A DNA stretch of 64,000 nucleotides from Ampullaceana balthica (taxonomy: Eukaryota > Mollusca > Gastropoda > Lymnaeidae), in the NCBI GenBank assembly GCA_944989445.1, contig CALYLW010000129.1, forward strand, positions 741,001 to 805,000, in the 5' to 3' direction. The notes beneath the pieces were generated by a model that had not been told where the DNA came from, did not search any database, and saw only the letters and a list, made by a program, of their open reading frames with translations. Shown here piece by piece: positions 1 through 11,900 of the stretch. The translations under genes were made by a program, and so were the position numbers. The stretch's first letter is position 1; every line of letters begins with the position of its first letter.

Positions 1-2538
1 TCCTGGTGCCCTTTCTGAGACAACACTTGAAACACTGGCTACTGCCCTCCAACCTCCAGCTCCTGGTGCCCTATCTGAGACAACACTTGAAACACTGGCT
101 ACTGCCCTCCAACCTCCAGCTCCTGGTGCCCTATCTGAGATAACACTTGAAACACTGGCTACTGCCCTCCAACCTCCAGCTCCTGGTGCCCTATCTGAGA
201 CAACACTTGAAACACTGGCTACTGCCCTCCAACCTCCAGCTCCTGGTGCCCTATCTGAGATAACACTTGAAACACTGGCTACTGCCCTCCAACCTCCAGC
301 TCCTGGTGCCCTATCTGAGACAACACTTGAAACACTGGCTACTGCCCTCCAACCTCCAGCTCCTGGTGCCCTATCTGAGATAACACTTGAAACACTGGCT
401 ACTGCCCTCCAACCTCCAGCTCCTGGTGCCCTATCTGAGACAACACTTGAAACACTGGCTACTGCCCTCCAACCTCCAGCTCCTGGTGCCCTATCTGAGA
501 CAACACTTGAAACACTGGCTACTGCCCTCCAACCTCCAGCTCCTGGTGCCCTATCTGAGACAACACTTGAAACACTGGCTACTGCCCTCCAACCTCCAGC
601 TCCTGGTGCCCTATCTGAGATAACACTTGAAACACTGGCTACTGCCCTCCAACCTCCAGCTCCTGGTGCCCTATCTGAGACAACACTTGAAACACTGGCT
701 ACTGCCCTCCAACCTCCAGCTCCTGGTGCCCTATCTGAGACAACACTTGAAACACTGGCTACTGCCCTCCAACCTCAGCTCCTGGTGCCCTATCTGAGAT
801 AACACTTGAAACACTGGCTACTGCCCTCCAACCTCCAGCTCCTGGTGCCCTATCTGAGACAACACTTGAAACACTGGCTACTGCCCTCCAACCTCCAGCT
901 CCTGGTGCCCTATCTGAGATAACACTTGAAACACTGGCTACTGCCCTCCAACCTCCAGCTCCTGGTGCCCTATCTGAGACAACACTTGAAACACTGGCTA
1001 CTGCCCTCCAACCTCCAGCTCCTGGTGCCCTATCTGAGACAACACTTGAAACACTGGCTACTGCCCTCCAACCTCCAGCTCCTGGTGCCCTATCTGAGAT
1101 AACACTTGAAACACTGGCTACTGCCCTCCAACCTGCAGCTCCTGGTGCCCTATCTGAGACAACACTTGAAACAATGGCTACTGCCCTCCATACTGCCGCT
1201 CCTGGTGCCCTATCTGAGACAACACTTGAAACACTGGCTACTGCCCTCCAACCTCCAGCTCCTGTTGCCCTATCTGAGACAACACTTGAAACAATGGCTA
1301 CTGCCCTCCAACCTCCAGCTCCTGGTGCCCTATCTGAGACAACACTTGAAACACTGGCTACTGCCCTCCAACCTCCAGCTCCTGGTGCCCTATCTGAGAC
1401 AACACTTGAAACACTGGCTACTGCCCTCCAACCTCCAGCTCCTGGTGCCCTATCTGAGATAACACTTGAAACACTGGCTACTGCCCTCCAACCTCCAGCT
1501 CCTGGTGCCCTATCTGAGACAACACTTGAAACACTGGCTACTGCCCTCCAACCTCCAGCTCCTGGTGCCCTATCTGAGACAACACTTGAAACACTGGCTA
1601 CTGCCCTCCAACCTCCAGCTCCTGGTGCCCTATCTGTGATAACACTTGAAACACTGGCTACTGCCATACAACCTGCAGCTCCTGGTGCCCTATCTGAGAC
1701 AACACTTGAAACAATGGCTACTGCCCTCCATACTGCCGCTCCTGGTGCCCTATCTGAGACAACACTTGAAACACTGGCTACTGCCCTCCAAACTCCAGCT
1801 CCTGTTGCCCTATCTGAGACAACACTTGAAACAATGGCTACTGCCCTCCAACCTCCAGCTCCTGGTGCCCTATCTGAGACAACACTTGAAACACTGGCTA
1901 CTGCCCTCCATACTCCCGCTCCTGGTGCCCTATCTGAGACAACACTTGAAACACTGGCTACTGCCCTCCAACCTCCAGCTCCTGGTGCCCTATCTGAGAC
2001 AACACTTGAAACAATGGCTACTGCCCTCCATACTCCCGCTCCTGGTGCCCTATCTGAGATAACACTTGAAACACTGGCTACTGCCCTCCAACCTCCAGCT
2101 CCTGGTGCCCTATCTGAGACAACACTTGAAACACTGGCTACTGCCCTCCAACCTCCAGCTCCTGGTGCCCTATCTGAGACAACACATGAAACAATGGCTA
2201 CTGCCCTCCAACCTCTAGCTCCTGGTGCCCTATCTGAGACAACACTTGAAACACTGGCTACTGCCCTCCAACCTCCAGCTCCTGTTGCCCTATCTGAGAC
2301 AACACTTGAAACAATGGCTTCTGCCCTCCAACCTCCAGCTCCTGGTGCCCTATCTGAGACAACACTTGAAACACTGGCTACTGCCCTCCAACCTCCAGCT
2401 CCTGGTGCCCTATCTGAGACAACACTTGAAACACTGGCTACTGCCCTCCAACCTCCAGCTCCTGGTGCCCTATCTGAGACAACACTTGAAACAATGGCTA
2501 CTGCCCTCCAACCTCCAGCTCCTGGTGCCCTATCTGAG
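1..2538. repeat. 60-bp tandem array (about 42 units)
   Basis: A head-to-tail minisatellite with a 60-bp period runs from the left edge of the window to about 2538, so its true length is unknown. Units are almost identical in the first 1.1 kb and more varied towards the right. One unit ending near 779 is 59 bp, having lost a single C at about 774. A higher-order pattern is visible: the four variant units starting at 1081 recur in the same order from 1621, a shift of exactly nine units (540 bp). A C/T site in each unit switches Thr to Ile in the frame described in the next entry. No spacers lie between units. Confidence 0.98.
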
Positions 2539-2628
2539 AAGCCTTTGCTTCTAAAGAAGTATATTCAGTATTTGCCAGGACCCTTCAGCTCTCCTGGCTG
2601 CTGGGAACTTGGATATTTAGTTGGATGA
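1..2628 (+). CDS. Possible partial CDS of a 20-residue-repeat protein (one frameshift)
   Basis: Read as P-G-A-L-S-E-T/I-T-L-E-T-L/M-A-T-A-L-Q-P-P-A, each 60-bp unit gives 20 residues rich in Ala, Thr, Leu, Pro and Glu. The frame is open from position 2 to about 772, then shifts by one base because of the short unit, and stays open to a stop at 2626-2628. After the array the same frame continues into a unique tail of about 30 residues (starting KPLLLKKYIQYLPG). No start, signal peptide or splice site is visible; the 5' end lies outside the window. Against coding: unit-to-unit differences fall at codon positions 1 and 2 as often as at 3, and at least two other frames, including one on the minus strand, are also long and open. 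It could be a repetitive secreted or structural protein exon or a non-coding satellite. I do not recognise the tail. Confidence 0.3.
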
Positions 2629-4559
2629 AAGTTGTGATATGATCATTGTTTATTTGGGAAATTTAAATGCAAGGCCACACAGTTTCTCTGAAATTCCAGA
2701 AATACTTTGTTTTGCATTTGATTGAACATATAACCACACCCCCATTGAACACGAATTTCACAAACTGAAAACACATTAAGCAAACCATCGGGTGAGTATA
2801 GCATAACGGATTTCTTATTTTTATTTCCACCCACTATCACTTCTAGAAGAGGATTTCCCTCATCAAAATTGTCCTCAATATCAGCCCACCCTCTTTATTC
2901 GTCCCCACATCCAAAACAAACAATGAAACACTTCACGAACCGGTCTAAATGGGGTTTTTAAAAGGGGGCAATCTTAAATAAAGGAAAGAAAATCGTCATA
3001 AGAAAAATTGCGTGCCGACGCAATCAATTTTAGGACGAAGGAAGAAAAAAAATCCCTTTGCTCAAGGGACTCTTTCTCTGAAAATAACTTGACAAATAAG
3101 ACAGACCGGAGTCTTTACATGCAGAGTTGTGCAAGGTGGCTGCCCACTACTGCCATTATTACTGCTTATTGCAAGTTAACAGACATAGTTCCTAAAAACA
3201 ATAAATATTTATCTATAATGTAATCGATACTTTAGTTTGAGCCTGTTGTGGGTTGCGGGGTGTGTTTATACAACGTCGTGTCTTGTAGTTGGTGGAGAGA
3301 AATCTGATATTGCTCTAGGGAAATACAGAGTTAATTATTCATGTCCAGGGAAACAGCTGGAAATTCTTGTTTATTTTGTCAATTGCGTTCCAAATATATA
3401 ATATATTCCAAGGACTTAGGAAAACTTACATTTTTACAGTTCCATGATGTTTTGTCTTGGTATCCTAAGCAAAATATTTTATCAACATTAATGTACCGAA
3501 AATGTGTATTTTATAATTTGATCAGAGGCACAGTTGCAGCGATACTGCATGTACTTTAAAAATTATACGTAAGATGTCAATTTTATGTTTACTTACTTGC
3601 AAAATCTGACATAATGCTTTAAAAAATGTACAATAAGTTATAAGGGATTTCAAACATTAATAAGCTTCGAAAGTATTTATTTTAGCAAATTTTAAAAAAG
3701 AATTGAAATAACCGAACTGTTCAATATATTTTTTTTGTTTTTGTTGAAATCTGTATAGCTAAAGAAAATGAAATTGAAAAACTTTTAACCATGTGATTTT
3801 AGATGACATTGCTAAAAAAAATGTCAGTCTCACAGTCTCGGTCAGTGAAACGTTACTTTAAGACAGTTATATTTATTTAAATACGGTCAGTTATATTAAG
3901 CTATAAATTAAATTAAATTATTGCACAACTGCCGTAAGTATGAATAAATGTTAAAAACTACAATCTTCTGAAAGTCATTTGTTTCGTTATGTAGAACATG
4001 ATCCAACGCTTTGCATGTAGACTTTTGATTTTTTAAGTAATACTTTATTTAGGCTCAATCAAGTATTGGTTTGGGACAGATATAAAAAAATTAAAATATA
4101 AGTTGGTTTACTTTTTGAAATTCCAGATTACTGTATTAATCAAGCAACCATCCATACATGAGTTTTTAACGCCCTTAAAATATATTACTAATTTATTATC
4201 ACTACAATTTTTGATAACATATTTAATTTGTCTAATTAACCATTTAAGAAATCAATTATACGCATGCAAATTACTAGCGATGGTTTTTAAAGAGGGACAT
4301 TTAGAGCGTTTATCGATAACTTTACTATTTACTCAACATACTTAGTGTTACACAATATTTGAATGATTGAATTACCAGAGATAGCCTGACAGGCAATTAT
4401 ACATAAAGCTAACATCGCAAAAAATAGCCGTGACAATTCCTAAACTTCACATGCATAAAAGTTACTGACAAAATGTATGGAAGTTACGCAATTTATCTTC
4501 ATCATAGTCCACATTTATAACAAAGCGAGAAATGGAATGACCTTACTTCATGGACAAAG
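2629..4559. other. AT-rich intergenic or intronic DNA
   Basis: I see no gene, RNA or recognisable element here. Short open frames have no family resemblance and no codon structure. The segment is AT-rich with poly-A and poly-T runs. Confidence 0.6.
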
Positions 4560-5660
4560 AAAGGTTTTCAGCAGAATCCAGCAGAATTATGGAAGCGTGT
4601 GATGAACACTTATGGGAAGAGCATGCCGGGAATAGACCAGGCTGACCAGTTAGCAGAATTATCATAGAGCAATGTGTAGAATGGCTATCTCCTTTCTAAA
4701 GGCCTTTCACACATTCACATACAATCTATATGGAGTCATATGCACTCTGGAATATCATACAAATATTAAACATCATCGAAAACCTTTACCTGTCCAAGTG
4801 GTACATAACGGCAGATTGTCAGGTAAATGTAATATCAAAACTGTAGTAAAACAAGAATGTCTATTCACCTCTCATTCTCATGTTCTTCTTGGTGCTGGAT
4901 TGGTTCACAAAGGAGGCGGAATACCATGGACACTAACACAAAAATGTGATGACTTGGATTTTTAGATAACATAGTTATACTATTCCACATACTACAAGAT
5001 ATGCAGGAGAAAAGAGTGGGACTTAAAATATACCACATAAACAGATTGCTAAAAATTGAAAAATAAACATTATGGAAACTTTAAACTAGGACAAAAAAGA
5101 TGAAACAAGTAGATAGCTTCATATCCCTATAGGTACTGTGTTCAATATGTCTGAAGGAACAGATAAAAGCAACACACGCCGAATAAATCAAAGAGTTCGG
5201 GAATTTGCACACCTAATACCAGTTTAGAAATCATCCTACATCGCAAACAAAACTATAATAAGAATTTTTAATTTTATCCTGAAAGGAGTACTACTGTGTG
5301 GATCATGGATCAGAAACACGGAGAACAAGATAAACAACTATTAACATAATGCAGATGTTTATTCAAAGAAGTATGAGAAATATATTTTAAAAAATAATTT
5401 TACGACAAGATTAAAAACATCAAGATATGGGACATTTGTGTCGACAGAAGCAATTGAAATACAAATTCTTGAAAGAAAAGGGAGATGGATAGGCCACAGC
5501 CCCAGGAAAGAGAGCAACAACAAAACAAGACAAGCAATAGAGTGTAACAACAACAAAGCAAGAAAGGCAATAGAGTGTAACCCACGAGGCTAACAGAGAA
5601 GAGGAAGACCTGGAAAAAAGCTGGGAATATTGGCTAGAGACTTTGCAAAGTGGAAGGCTT
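4560..5660 (+). pseudogene. Decayed non-LTR retrotransposon (reverse transcriptase relic)
   Basis: Translated pieces in shifting frames follow the order of a LINE reverse transcriptase. Near 4690-4760 there is a segment like the AFDxxxxxxLYGV motif. At about 4800-4890 come VVHNGRLSG and KQECLFTSH, corresponding to the usual V-NG-LS and GVRQGCLLSP motifs. A GSWIRNTENK-like segment lies near 5305-5330. At 5470-5600 there is an RWIGH...TRQAIEWN stretch followed by a basic RGRPGK segment, as in the C-terminal part of many invertebrate LINE ORF2 proteins. Several stops and frame changes are present and no catalytic ADD motif survives, so it is dead. A SINE is inserted or joined at its 3' end. The clade is uncertain. 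Confidence 0.7.
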
Positions 5661-5662
5661 TG

Positions 5663-5770
5663 GGGGACGCGGTGGTCGAGTTGCAGCGCGCTCGACTGGC
5701 GTACCGATGGTCACGGATATCTTCTGCATAGAAGGAGCGTCTGTATTGATAAGATAAGATAAGATAAGAC
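5663..5770 (+). mobile_element. tRNA-derived SINE, internally deleted copy
   Basis: The head (about 5664-5717) has the tRNA-like segment GTGGTCGAGTTGCAGCGCGC and the following CTGGCGTACCGATGGTCACGG. It then jumps directly to a 3' part containing ATCTTCTGCATAGAAGGAGC and ends in a GATAA-type tandem tail (5747-5769). The same head and the same 3' part, separated by about 170 bp of body, occur on the minus strand at 50284-50569. This copy therefore lacks the body and the B-box. Confidence 0.75.
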
Positions 5771-8179
5771 TGATGCCCACTATGTTCTTCAAGGAATTTC
5801 AAGGAAAAGTGATGACTATGAAATTAGTGCTATCACCATGCTACACCACTAAAATAAAAATAACATTTTAACGATTCTTTTACTCCGAATAATTACTATG
5901 TCAAAATTTAATTTTTCGTGCACGAAAAAAACAAAAAAACAACACACTAAACGTACCCTTCAAATTTTTTTTAATTACACAATTTTACCGGTATAATTTT
6001 TTTTTAAAAACAGAGCAAAATGTTCGTAGCTCTAACTATTTAGTTTTGCTTGAAATCATGCTTGATGTTTTTTTAAACTAGATTACAGTAAATGGATGGT
6101 TTTAATTTGAAAGAAAAAAATAACTCAACATTACAGTTTTTAAAATTAAATTATACTCTGTCTATATTTTCCCCTATCGTGGTATTGTCGACCAAACTTT
6201 AAAAACAAATCATTTTCAATGAAAAAAGTCTTTCTTTCCCAAAAAAATATTTGTACATAAATCATGGATCTGATTTTGACCCTCATCTTGGATTTCAACT
6301 GAGCTTTAAAATGCGCTCTTATCCAGAGTAAATGACACTTGAGGCTTTTATGGTCAGAGGGACACCAGAAGTTGATCTTTACTTGACTTCCTGTATCATC
6401 TAGCGGGAATCTAGCCTATCGCGTTTCTCAATTTTGACCAACTTCCTGACGCCCAATCAAGTTGCTGTTGTGATCTTTACCCAATCCCGATAAATTCAAT
6501 TATTTATGGCCAGAAGGACCAACGTGACCTCCTCTTTATATTTACTGGTATCTATTTTACATCTCTATTTTATCTCTCTTCCCAAATCTCGTTGAGTTAA
6601 AATATTTTACGCTAACCCACCCCAGCTAACAATACAACTCTAACAATCATTGAGAGAGCCTGTTGAAATCTAAAGAACATGAAGTGTAAATGAATTTTTC
6701 TTTTAACAGCGTTGAATTATGCATGGTTACTTGTACACTCTTAAGAAAAAAAACAATTATATTTATTGTTGAAAAATAAGTTACTACTTAACTAACTATT
6801 TATATTTCAAAGTCCGTTTAAAGTCATATGGTACAATCCTCTTCCTAGTAAATGTTACACTTTTAAAGTAAAATTTAGACATATAATTTTTATATGTAAT
6901 ATACATTTGACCAGAGTATACAAATAAAACAAATGACACTCTCAATTTTGTTTACAGTTATTGGACTAAAATCAAATGCAATGTATTTCTGATTTCAAAG
7001 AGCCTGACATCGTGATCCCTACTTGATTTGAGGACACCAATAAAAATGAATTTTTGTGTGGAAAAGCTCAGATAACTCGCTATGTGAATTTGTTTCAGCC
7101 CAAGAAAAATATATCTTACAAGTGTATTACCGGTCAAAAATGACGGAAGTTTTCAAAATAAATACACTCCAGCTGAAATCTATTTATTTTGAAAAAAATA
7201 CACATCAGAATAAAAAGTTATTTAATACAGAACTTTTATTTATTTTTATGTTATTCATTTATTTTCATATTGCACAATTTTATATGAGAACGTTCGAAAA
7301 GAGTTATTGTTGGTGCAGTAATTTGGTGCGCTGCTTTATAAAATTAGTAGCGTCACGGACAGACAGACATAACTGACGGGACACACAGTGCAAATTATGT
7401 ATATTGATTATTCTATCTAGCTGTATGGGGTAGCAAATATTTTGAGACTAAAAAATCATATGTTAAAATCTGAACAGAAGTATACTAACTCGGTTAAGTC
7501 AGTAAAATACAATTACATGTACATTACTAGGAAGGGTCTTATAATTATAAGGATTTAATTAAGACTTATCGGCAGCTATTTTTTAAATTAAACAAAAAAG
7601 GTCTTTCATCAACAATCACGTTTAATGATTTTGGGGTTGCTTTATGAGTGGAGGAAAATAAAAAAAAAGGGGGGGCCTGTTGGAACGTAAATTTAATTAC
7701 AGCTTCTCTGCTGTTTTATGGTCCATTAAATGATTTAAATAAATGATAGCTCTTACTGTCCCTTCTTGATGGGATAAGGCAACACCCACAAAGAAAATAA
7801 AGAACAGCAGAAAATAATTATCTTGTAAAGGAACGGAAATGGTGTAAAAAACTCAGCCTTTTGGACGCTTTTAACACGTGGGTGGAAAACAGTGAACAAA
7901 GCAGCTAGGATTCATGGCAAGGGCCGTCACCAATAACTACCGGCAGTGATATTTAAGTACTCAGCCCACGCGAGCCGATTGTCTATCCAACATTCCTTCC
8001 CATGTAGAGTTTTATTGATGTCAAGTGCTGGCGATCTCAGAACAGCACAAAAGCTTCAGGCGACAGATTTGGGACGACGTAACAGGAACAGATCGGGTAA
8101 AATGCTAGCAATCGTTCAAAACCTTGACTCGTTTTACTTAATTAACAAAATCACTGCTAGTCCTTTAAATTGTATGGCA
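5771..8179. other. AT-rich DNA without recognised features
   Basis: Nothing recognisable on either strand apart from short homopolymer runs. The small open frames near 7056-7376 and 7946-8257 resemble no family I know. Confidence 0.55.
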
Positions 8180-9548
8180 TCTGTCCGTCTGCGAAAGACG
8201 ATAGATTTATCTTTGTTATTTGCAGCTCTTGGTGTGGCTGATGAGACCAATCCTTGAGTGGCAGTCTCTTCTGCATGACACACACACGAAAGCAGTGGGG
8301 CAGTGTTGCCTGGCCTTTCTCCTCGCTCTTTTTCCAACTGCTTCTGCCCTAGTTTGCTCCTCTGCTCTTAGTGATCCTTCTTTCACTAAAGCCCGCCACA
8401 TGGACCTATCCTCTGCCAGGTTTTCCCAGTTTTGTATATCAATGTTGGCTACTTTCATGTATCTCTTGCATATGTCCATGTATTTGAGACATGGCCGACC
8501 AACTGACCTTTTCCCTGCCGCCAGCTCGCTGTATAGCACATCCTTGGGTATGCGACCAGTTTGCATCCTCTTGACGTGTCCAAGCCAACGGAGGCGTCTT
8601 TGGCTTAACATTGCTGCAATACTACTCATGCTTGCTTGAGCAAGGACCTCTGTGTTGGGGACTTTCTCTTGCCATTTTATGTCTAGGATGCGGCGCAGGC
8701 ATCTGAGGTGGGAGCTATTGAGCCTTCTTTCATGCCTGGTATAGGTGGTCCAAGACTCGCATCCATAGAGGGGTGTGCTCAGTACGCAGGCCTGGTATAC
8801 CTGCAGCTTAGTCCTTGCTGTGAGTTTGGCATTGGGCCAGACTCTTTTGTACAATCTAGCCATAACACTTGCTGCCTTCCCTAACCTACTACTTATCTCA
8901 TCTTCCAGTGAAAGGGTGCTCGATGATGTTTGATCCCAGATAAGTAAAACTGTCAACAGCATCCAGGTTGCAGTCGTCAATGGTGATAGTCGGGAGAGAA
9001 GCAGCATCATGGGCCATAATGTTGGTTTTCTTTATACTTATGGTCAGGCCAAACTCTTTGCAGGCAGCGGAGAAGCTGGATACAAGGTTCTGCAGGCCGT
9101 CTTCTGTGTGGGATATTAAGGCAGCATCGTCTGCAAATAAGAGCTCGCGCAGCAAAATCTTCCTTATTTTGGTCTTGGCTCTAAGTCGGGCAATATTGAA
9201 TAATCTCCCGTCAGCTCTGGTGTGTATGTATATCCCCTCGCTGTTGTTCTTGAAGGCATACTGGAGTAAGATGGAGAAGAATATTGCGAATAGAGTAGGT
9301 GTCAGAGGAGGCACCGTTATAGCACACTGTGCCCTGCATGTTATCGTGGAATTGTTTGATGATATCAAGCAGATGTGTAGGGCAGCCTATTTTTTCTAAG
9401 ATCTGGAAAAGGCCGCTTCTGCTGACAAGATCAAAAGCTTTAGTTAGGTCGACGAACGCGATGTATAGAGGCATATGTTGCTCCTTGCATTTCTCCTGTA
9501 GCTGGCGCAGAGAGAAGATCATGTCTATGGTTGATCTTCCGGCTCGAA
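8180..9548 (-). pseudogene. Broken LINE reverse transcriptase with C-terminal Cys/His finger
   Basis: On the minus strand the order is: FSLRQLQEKCKEQHMPLYIA and DLTKAFDLVSR (9400-9520); CYNGASSDTYS (near 9330); TLFAIFFSILLQYAFKNN (9230-9290); LLFADDAALISH (9110-9145) with the catalytic FADD intact; TISIKKTNIMAHDA; FTYLGSN; then YKRVWPNAKLTARTK, YGCESW, RWLGHVKRM and a final CVSC...H...C finger near 8220-8290. The frame breaks near 9310, where about 20 codons that should hold the GVKQGCVLAP motif are missing, and again near 8925. The 5' part is truncated at about 9548 where a hAT fragment begins. It belongs to the same family as the LINE at 56600-58168. Enzymatically dead because of the deletion and the frameshift. 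Confidence 0.9.
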
Positions 9549-9803
9549 GTTTACTGTGTTCACTGCCATAAACAATTCTCTTTTAAAGGATCAAATACAT
9601 CGCTGACGTACCACCTTCAGCACAAACATCCGATCAAGTATCAACACATTTTCATAAAATTTAGTTTGAAATATTCTTAAATTTCCATGTCCGTGAGAAA
9701 TGTTCAGTTTAATGACGTCATAAATTTCTATTTTTGGCTTTAATCGAAATTATCGATTAATTAATCGATAATTTTTCAAAAGTTAACGATTAAACTTAAA
9801 TTA
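9549..9803 (+). mobile_element. hAT transposon fragment with BED zinc finger
   Basis: The start translates as VYCVHCHKQFSFKGSN followed by TSLTYHLQHKHP, a BED-type finger with its C-x2-C and the H-x-x-H-x-H cluster. It is nearly identical to the minus-strand copy at 43100-43170. The 3' portion (9725-9800) carries the ATCGATTAATTAATCGAT-type sequence that forms the subterminal end of the complete 820-bp element at 32041-32860. The outer terminus is missing because the LINE fragment starting at 9805 abuts it. Confidence 0.75.
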
Positions 9804-9804
9804 T

Positions 9805-10162
9805 GGCCAGCGGTCCCACGGTGGGCAAAATAAACGCTTCAAAGACACACTGAAAGCCTCAATGAAAGCGTTTGCCATCAATCCAGACACGTGGGAACGA
9901 GCTGCAATGGACCGATCCACCTGGCGCTCTTCCATCTACGAAGGTGCCAGGTCATGCGAGGCAAACTGGATCACCGCCGCAGAAAAGAAAAGGCAAGCCC
10001 GAAAGGCCCATGCTGTCAACCCTCCAGGAGATGTCCCACTCGTCCCTTGTCCCTTCTGTTCCCGAACCTTCCGTGCAAGGATCGGCCTAATCAGCCATCT
10101 GCGCACGCACAGACAACCCTCGGATGACTAGAGTGGTCCTCGTCGTATCGACGGACGAACGA

Positions 10163-10163
<1 letters not shown>
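9805..10163 (+). pseudogene. 3' end of a LINE ORF2 with C2H2 finger and 3' tail
   Basis: An open frame of 108 codons (9805-10128, stop TAG at 10129-10131) gives GQRSHGGQNKRFKDTLK, then WERAAMDRSTWRSS, a Lys/Arg-rich segment and a classical C2H2 finger CPFCSRTFRARIGLISHLRT-H. This is the usual C-terminus of one group of invertebrate LINE reverse transcriptases. Everything upstream is missing, so it is a 5'-truncated insertion. The bases from 10113 to 10163 are identical to 55174-55224, the 3' end of an otherwise different retroposon. An (AT)n run follows. Confidence 0.85.

Positions 10164-10164
<1 letters not shown>

Positions 10165-10200
<36 letters not shown>
10165..10200. repeat. (AT)n microsatellite
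   Basis: Uninterrupted AT dinucleotides directly after the LINE 3' tail. They may have been acquired with the insertion. Confidence 0.95.
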
Positions 10201-10202
<2 letters not shown>

Positions 10203-11339
10203 TTTATAGGGATGTATTTTAGCATGATTACTCAAATTTCAATAATCATGAGTTTAGCCAGAGGCGTAGAGAGGTGAGGGCCTGTTCCGAGCGTCAATTT
10301 TAGGAGATGGCTAATTTCTCTGCGTTCATTCCAAAACGACTGGATTGAAATACGAAAATGTGAAAGTAGTACCAAAAACTGATTTTATACACCCAACAAC
10401 TACATTTATACACCCAACAACTACATTTATACATGAAACAAATTCCTTTATATACACAACTGCCTTTATACAACAAATAACTGCATGGCATCATACCTCC
10501 TCACTCTCCTCGCACTTCTCTAGCTATCCCACTGCCATATACCACATTAAAGTAAACACTTGTGACTGTTACAATAATAATTATGCTTTATTCTTGTGTT
10601 TTGAAGGATGATTTTGTGTTGTATTGAAAGTATGATGGGGCGGATTTATGATAACTATAGCAATCATCAAATCGTAGCTTAAATATAGATTTTTATTTCA
10701 AAATCTGAACATGTCTATGGACGCTAACGACGCTATTGTTTCCTATTGCTATTGCTGAAAGTTCAGACGCTTGTTTTTACAAACACTGATATTTCTATTG
10801 CCACAGGCTACTAAATAATTGAGAAATTGTTCTTCCTTCCCCCAAAGGGCTGTTCAGCATAATTGATTACCCTCAGTTGTGCACTGGAGAAGTTCTCTGG
10901 AGTTTATCTCAGATTTTAGCTGGACAAAGTTTTCCATTATTTAATCTATAAATACGCCTGTTGAGATTCTGTCAATCAAAACAAATCTACGAGTTCAAAC
11001 ACCAACGGGAATCGTGATAGTTAATTATCGGGACGAGGGGTTAGTGGGCGTGCTGATAGGAAGTCACTCTGTCAATCAATCATTTCTTGTTTGGGTGACT
11101 GGAGAATGTGGGGGAGGGAAGATCAATATTCTATATCATGCGACCTTCACTTTCTCTGGATATTTTTTATAATTTAAAAATATTAATAGCAGATGGAAAA
11201 GTTAATTTGTTTAGTAAGCTGATGAGGCAGAGCTTGTAAATTGGGCTGATGATTGTTTCATAGATAATTAGAATTTAAGATGACCACATGTGACTGTGCT
11301 AGTGACTATTTATTATTACACGCTTTTATTTAAGTCACA
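10201..11339. other. Mostly unannotated AT-rich DNA
   Basis: Around 10384-10490 there is a short imperfect tandem of an ACACCCAACAACTACATTT type unit. Nothing else is recognisable. Confidence 0.5.
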
Positions 11340-11545
11340 CTGTTTGTATGTTGTATGTTGTATCCGTCAAATCTTGTAACGTAAAATTAAACCACTGCTG
11401 ATGGTCCTAGAGATCTCAAAATTTTACCACGGATAGATCTTGAATTGTATGGTATCAAAATTTCAGATCGATCGAATGTACCATAATTACATAAATGCAT
11501 TTTTAGTTTATCCTTCTATATAATCTGTATCCGTGCTATTCTTGA
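11340..11545 (+). repeat. Core-head repeat (degenerate copy)
   Basis: Contains the head shared by about a dozen elements in this window: a GATGGTCCTAGAGATCTCAA segment, a degenerate ACCACGGATAGATCTTG, then CAAAATTTCAGATCGATCGA followed by ATGTACCATAATTA and TTTTTAGTTTATCC. It lies about 360 bp upstream of a long hairpin (11901-12336), as in the units near 37 and 52 kb, so the two may be one element. Confidence 0.65.
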
Positions 11546-11664
11546 CTTTCACGTGAATGTCACCGGAGTTCACCACCAGCCATCGATGACCACATTCCAG
11601 GTGTTATACAGCTCAGTAATTCGAAACTAAATCGAAATTGACATGATAATACAAGAGGAACAAC

Positions 11665-11775
11665 TGCCATTTGTGTGGCTAGTTGTTGTTATTAGTAGAT
11701 TAATGGGTTTTCGACCTGGAGGTACTGGGCTCAATTTTGAGTTGGGGAAACTGTTTTTTTTTAATACATAAATTT
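11665..11775 (+). mobile_element. Possible tRNA-like SINE remnant
   Basis: TTTTCGACCTGGAGGTACTG followed by GGCTCAATTTTGAG resembles the anticodon to T-arm part of a tRNA-derived SINE with a degenerate B-box, ending in a T run. No second copy is in the window. Confidence 0.3.
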
Positions 11776-11900
11776 GCAATTAATAATCTATCTTTTTACC
11801 ACTATCACATTTAAGTTATAGACAACGAAGTTTGACTAATTAAATTGAATTGAGTATGTCGAAAAATTGATTTAAACAATTTTGTTACTAAAAAGTAGAA

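Noticed and set aside
759..1667. 302-residue open frame on the minus strand across the 60-bp array
   Set aside because: It arises because a 60-bp unit free of stops repeats in register. There is no unique extension and no start outside the array.
7946..8337. Overlapping small open frames next to the LINE at 8180
   Set aside because: They overlap the LINE 3' end on the opposite strand or are short chance frames.
11215..11260. CTGATGA motifs suggesting a hammerhead ribozyme
   Set aside because: No matching GAAA and no compatible stems around them.
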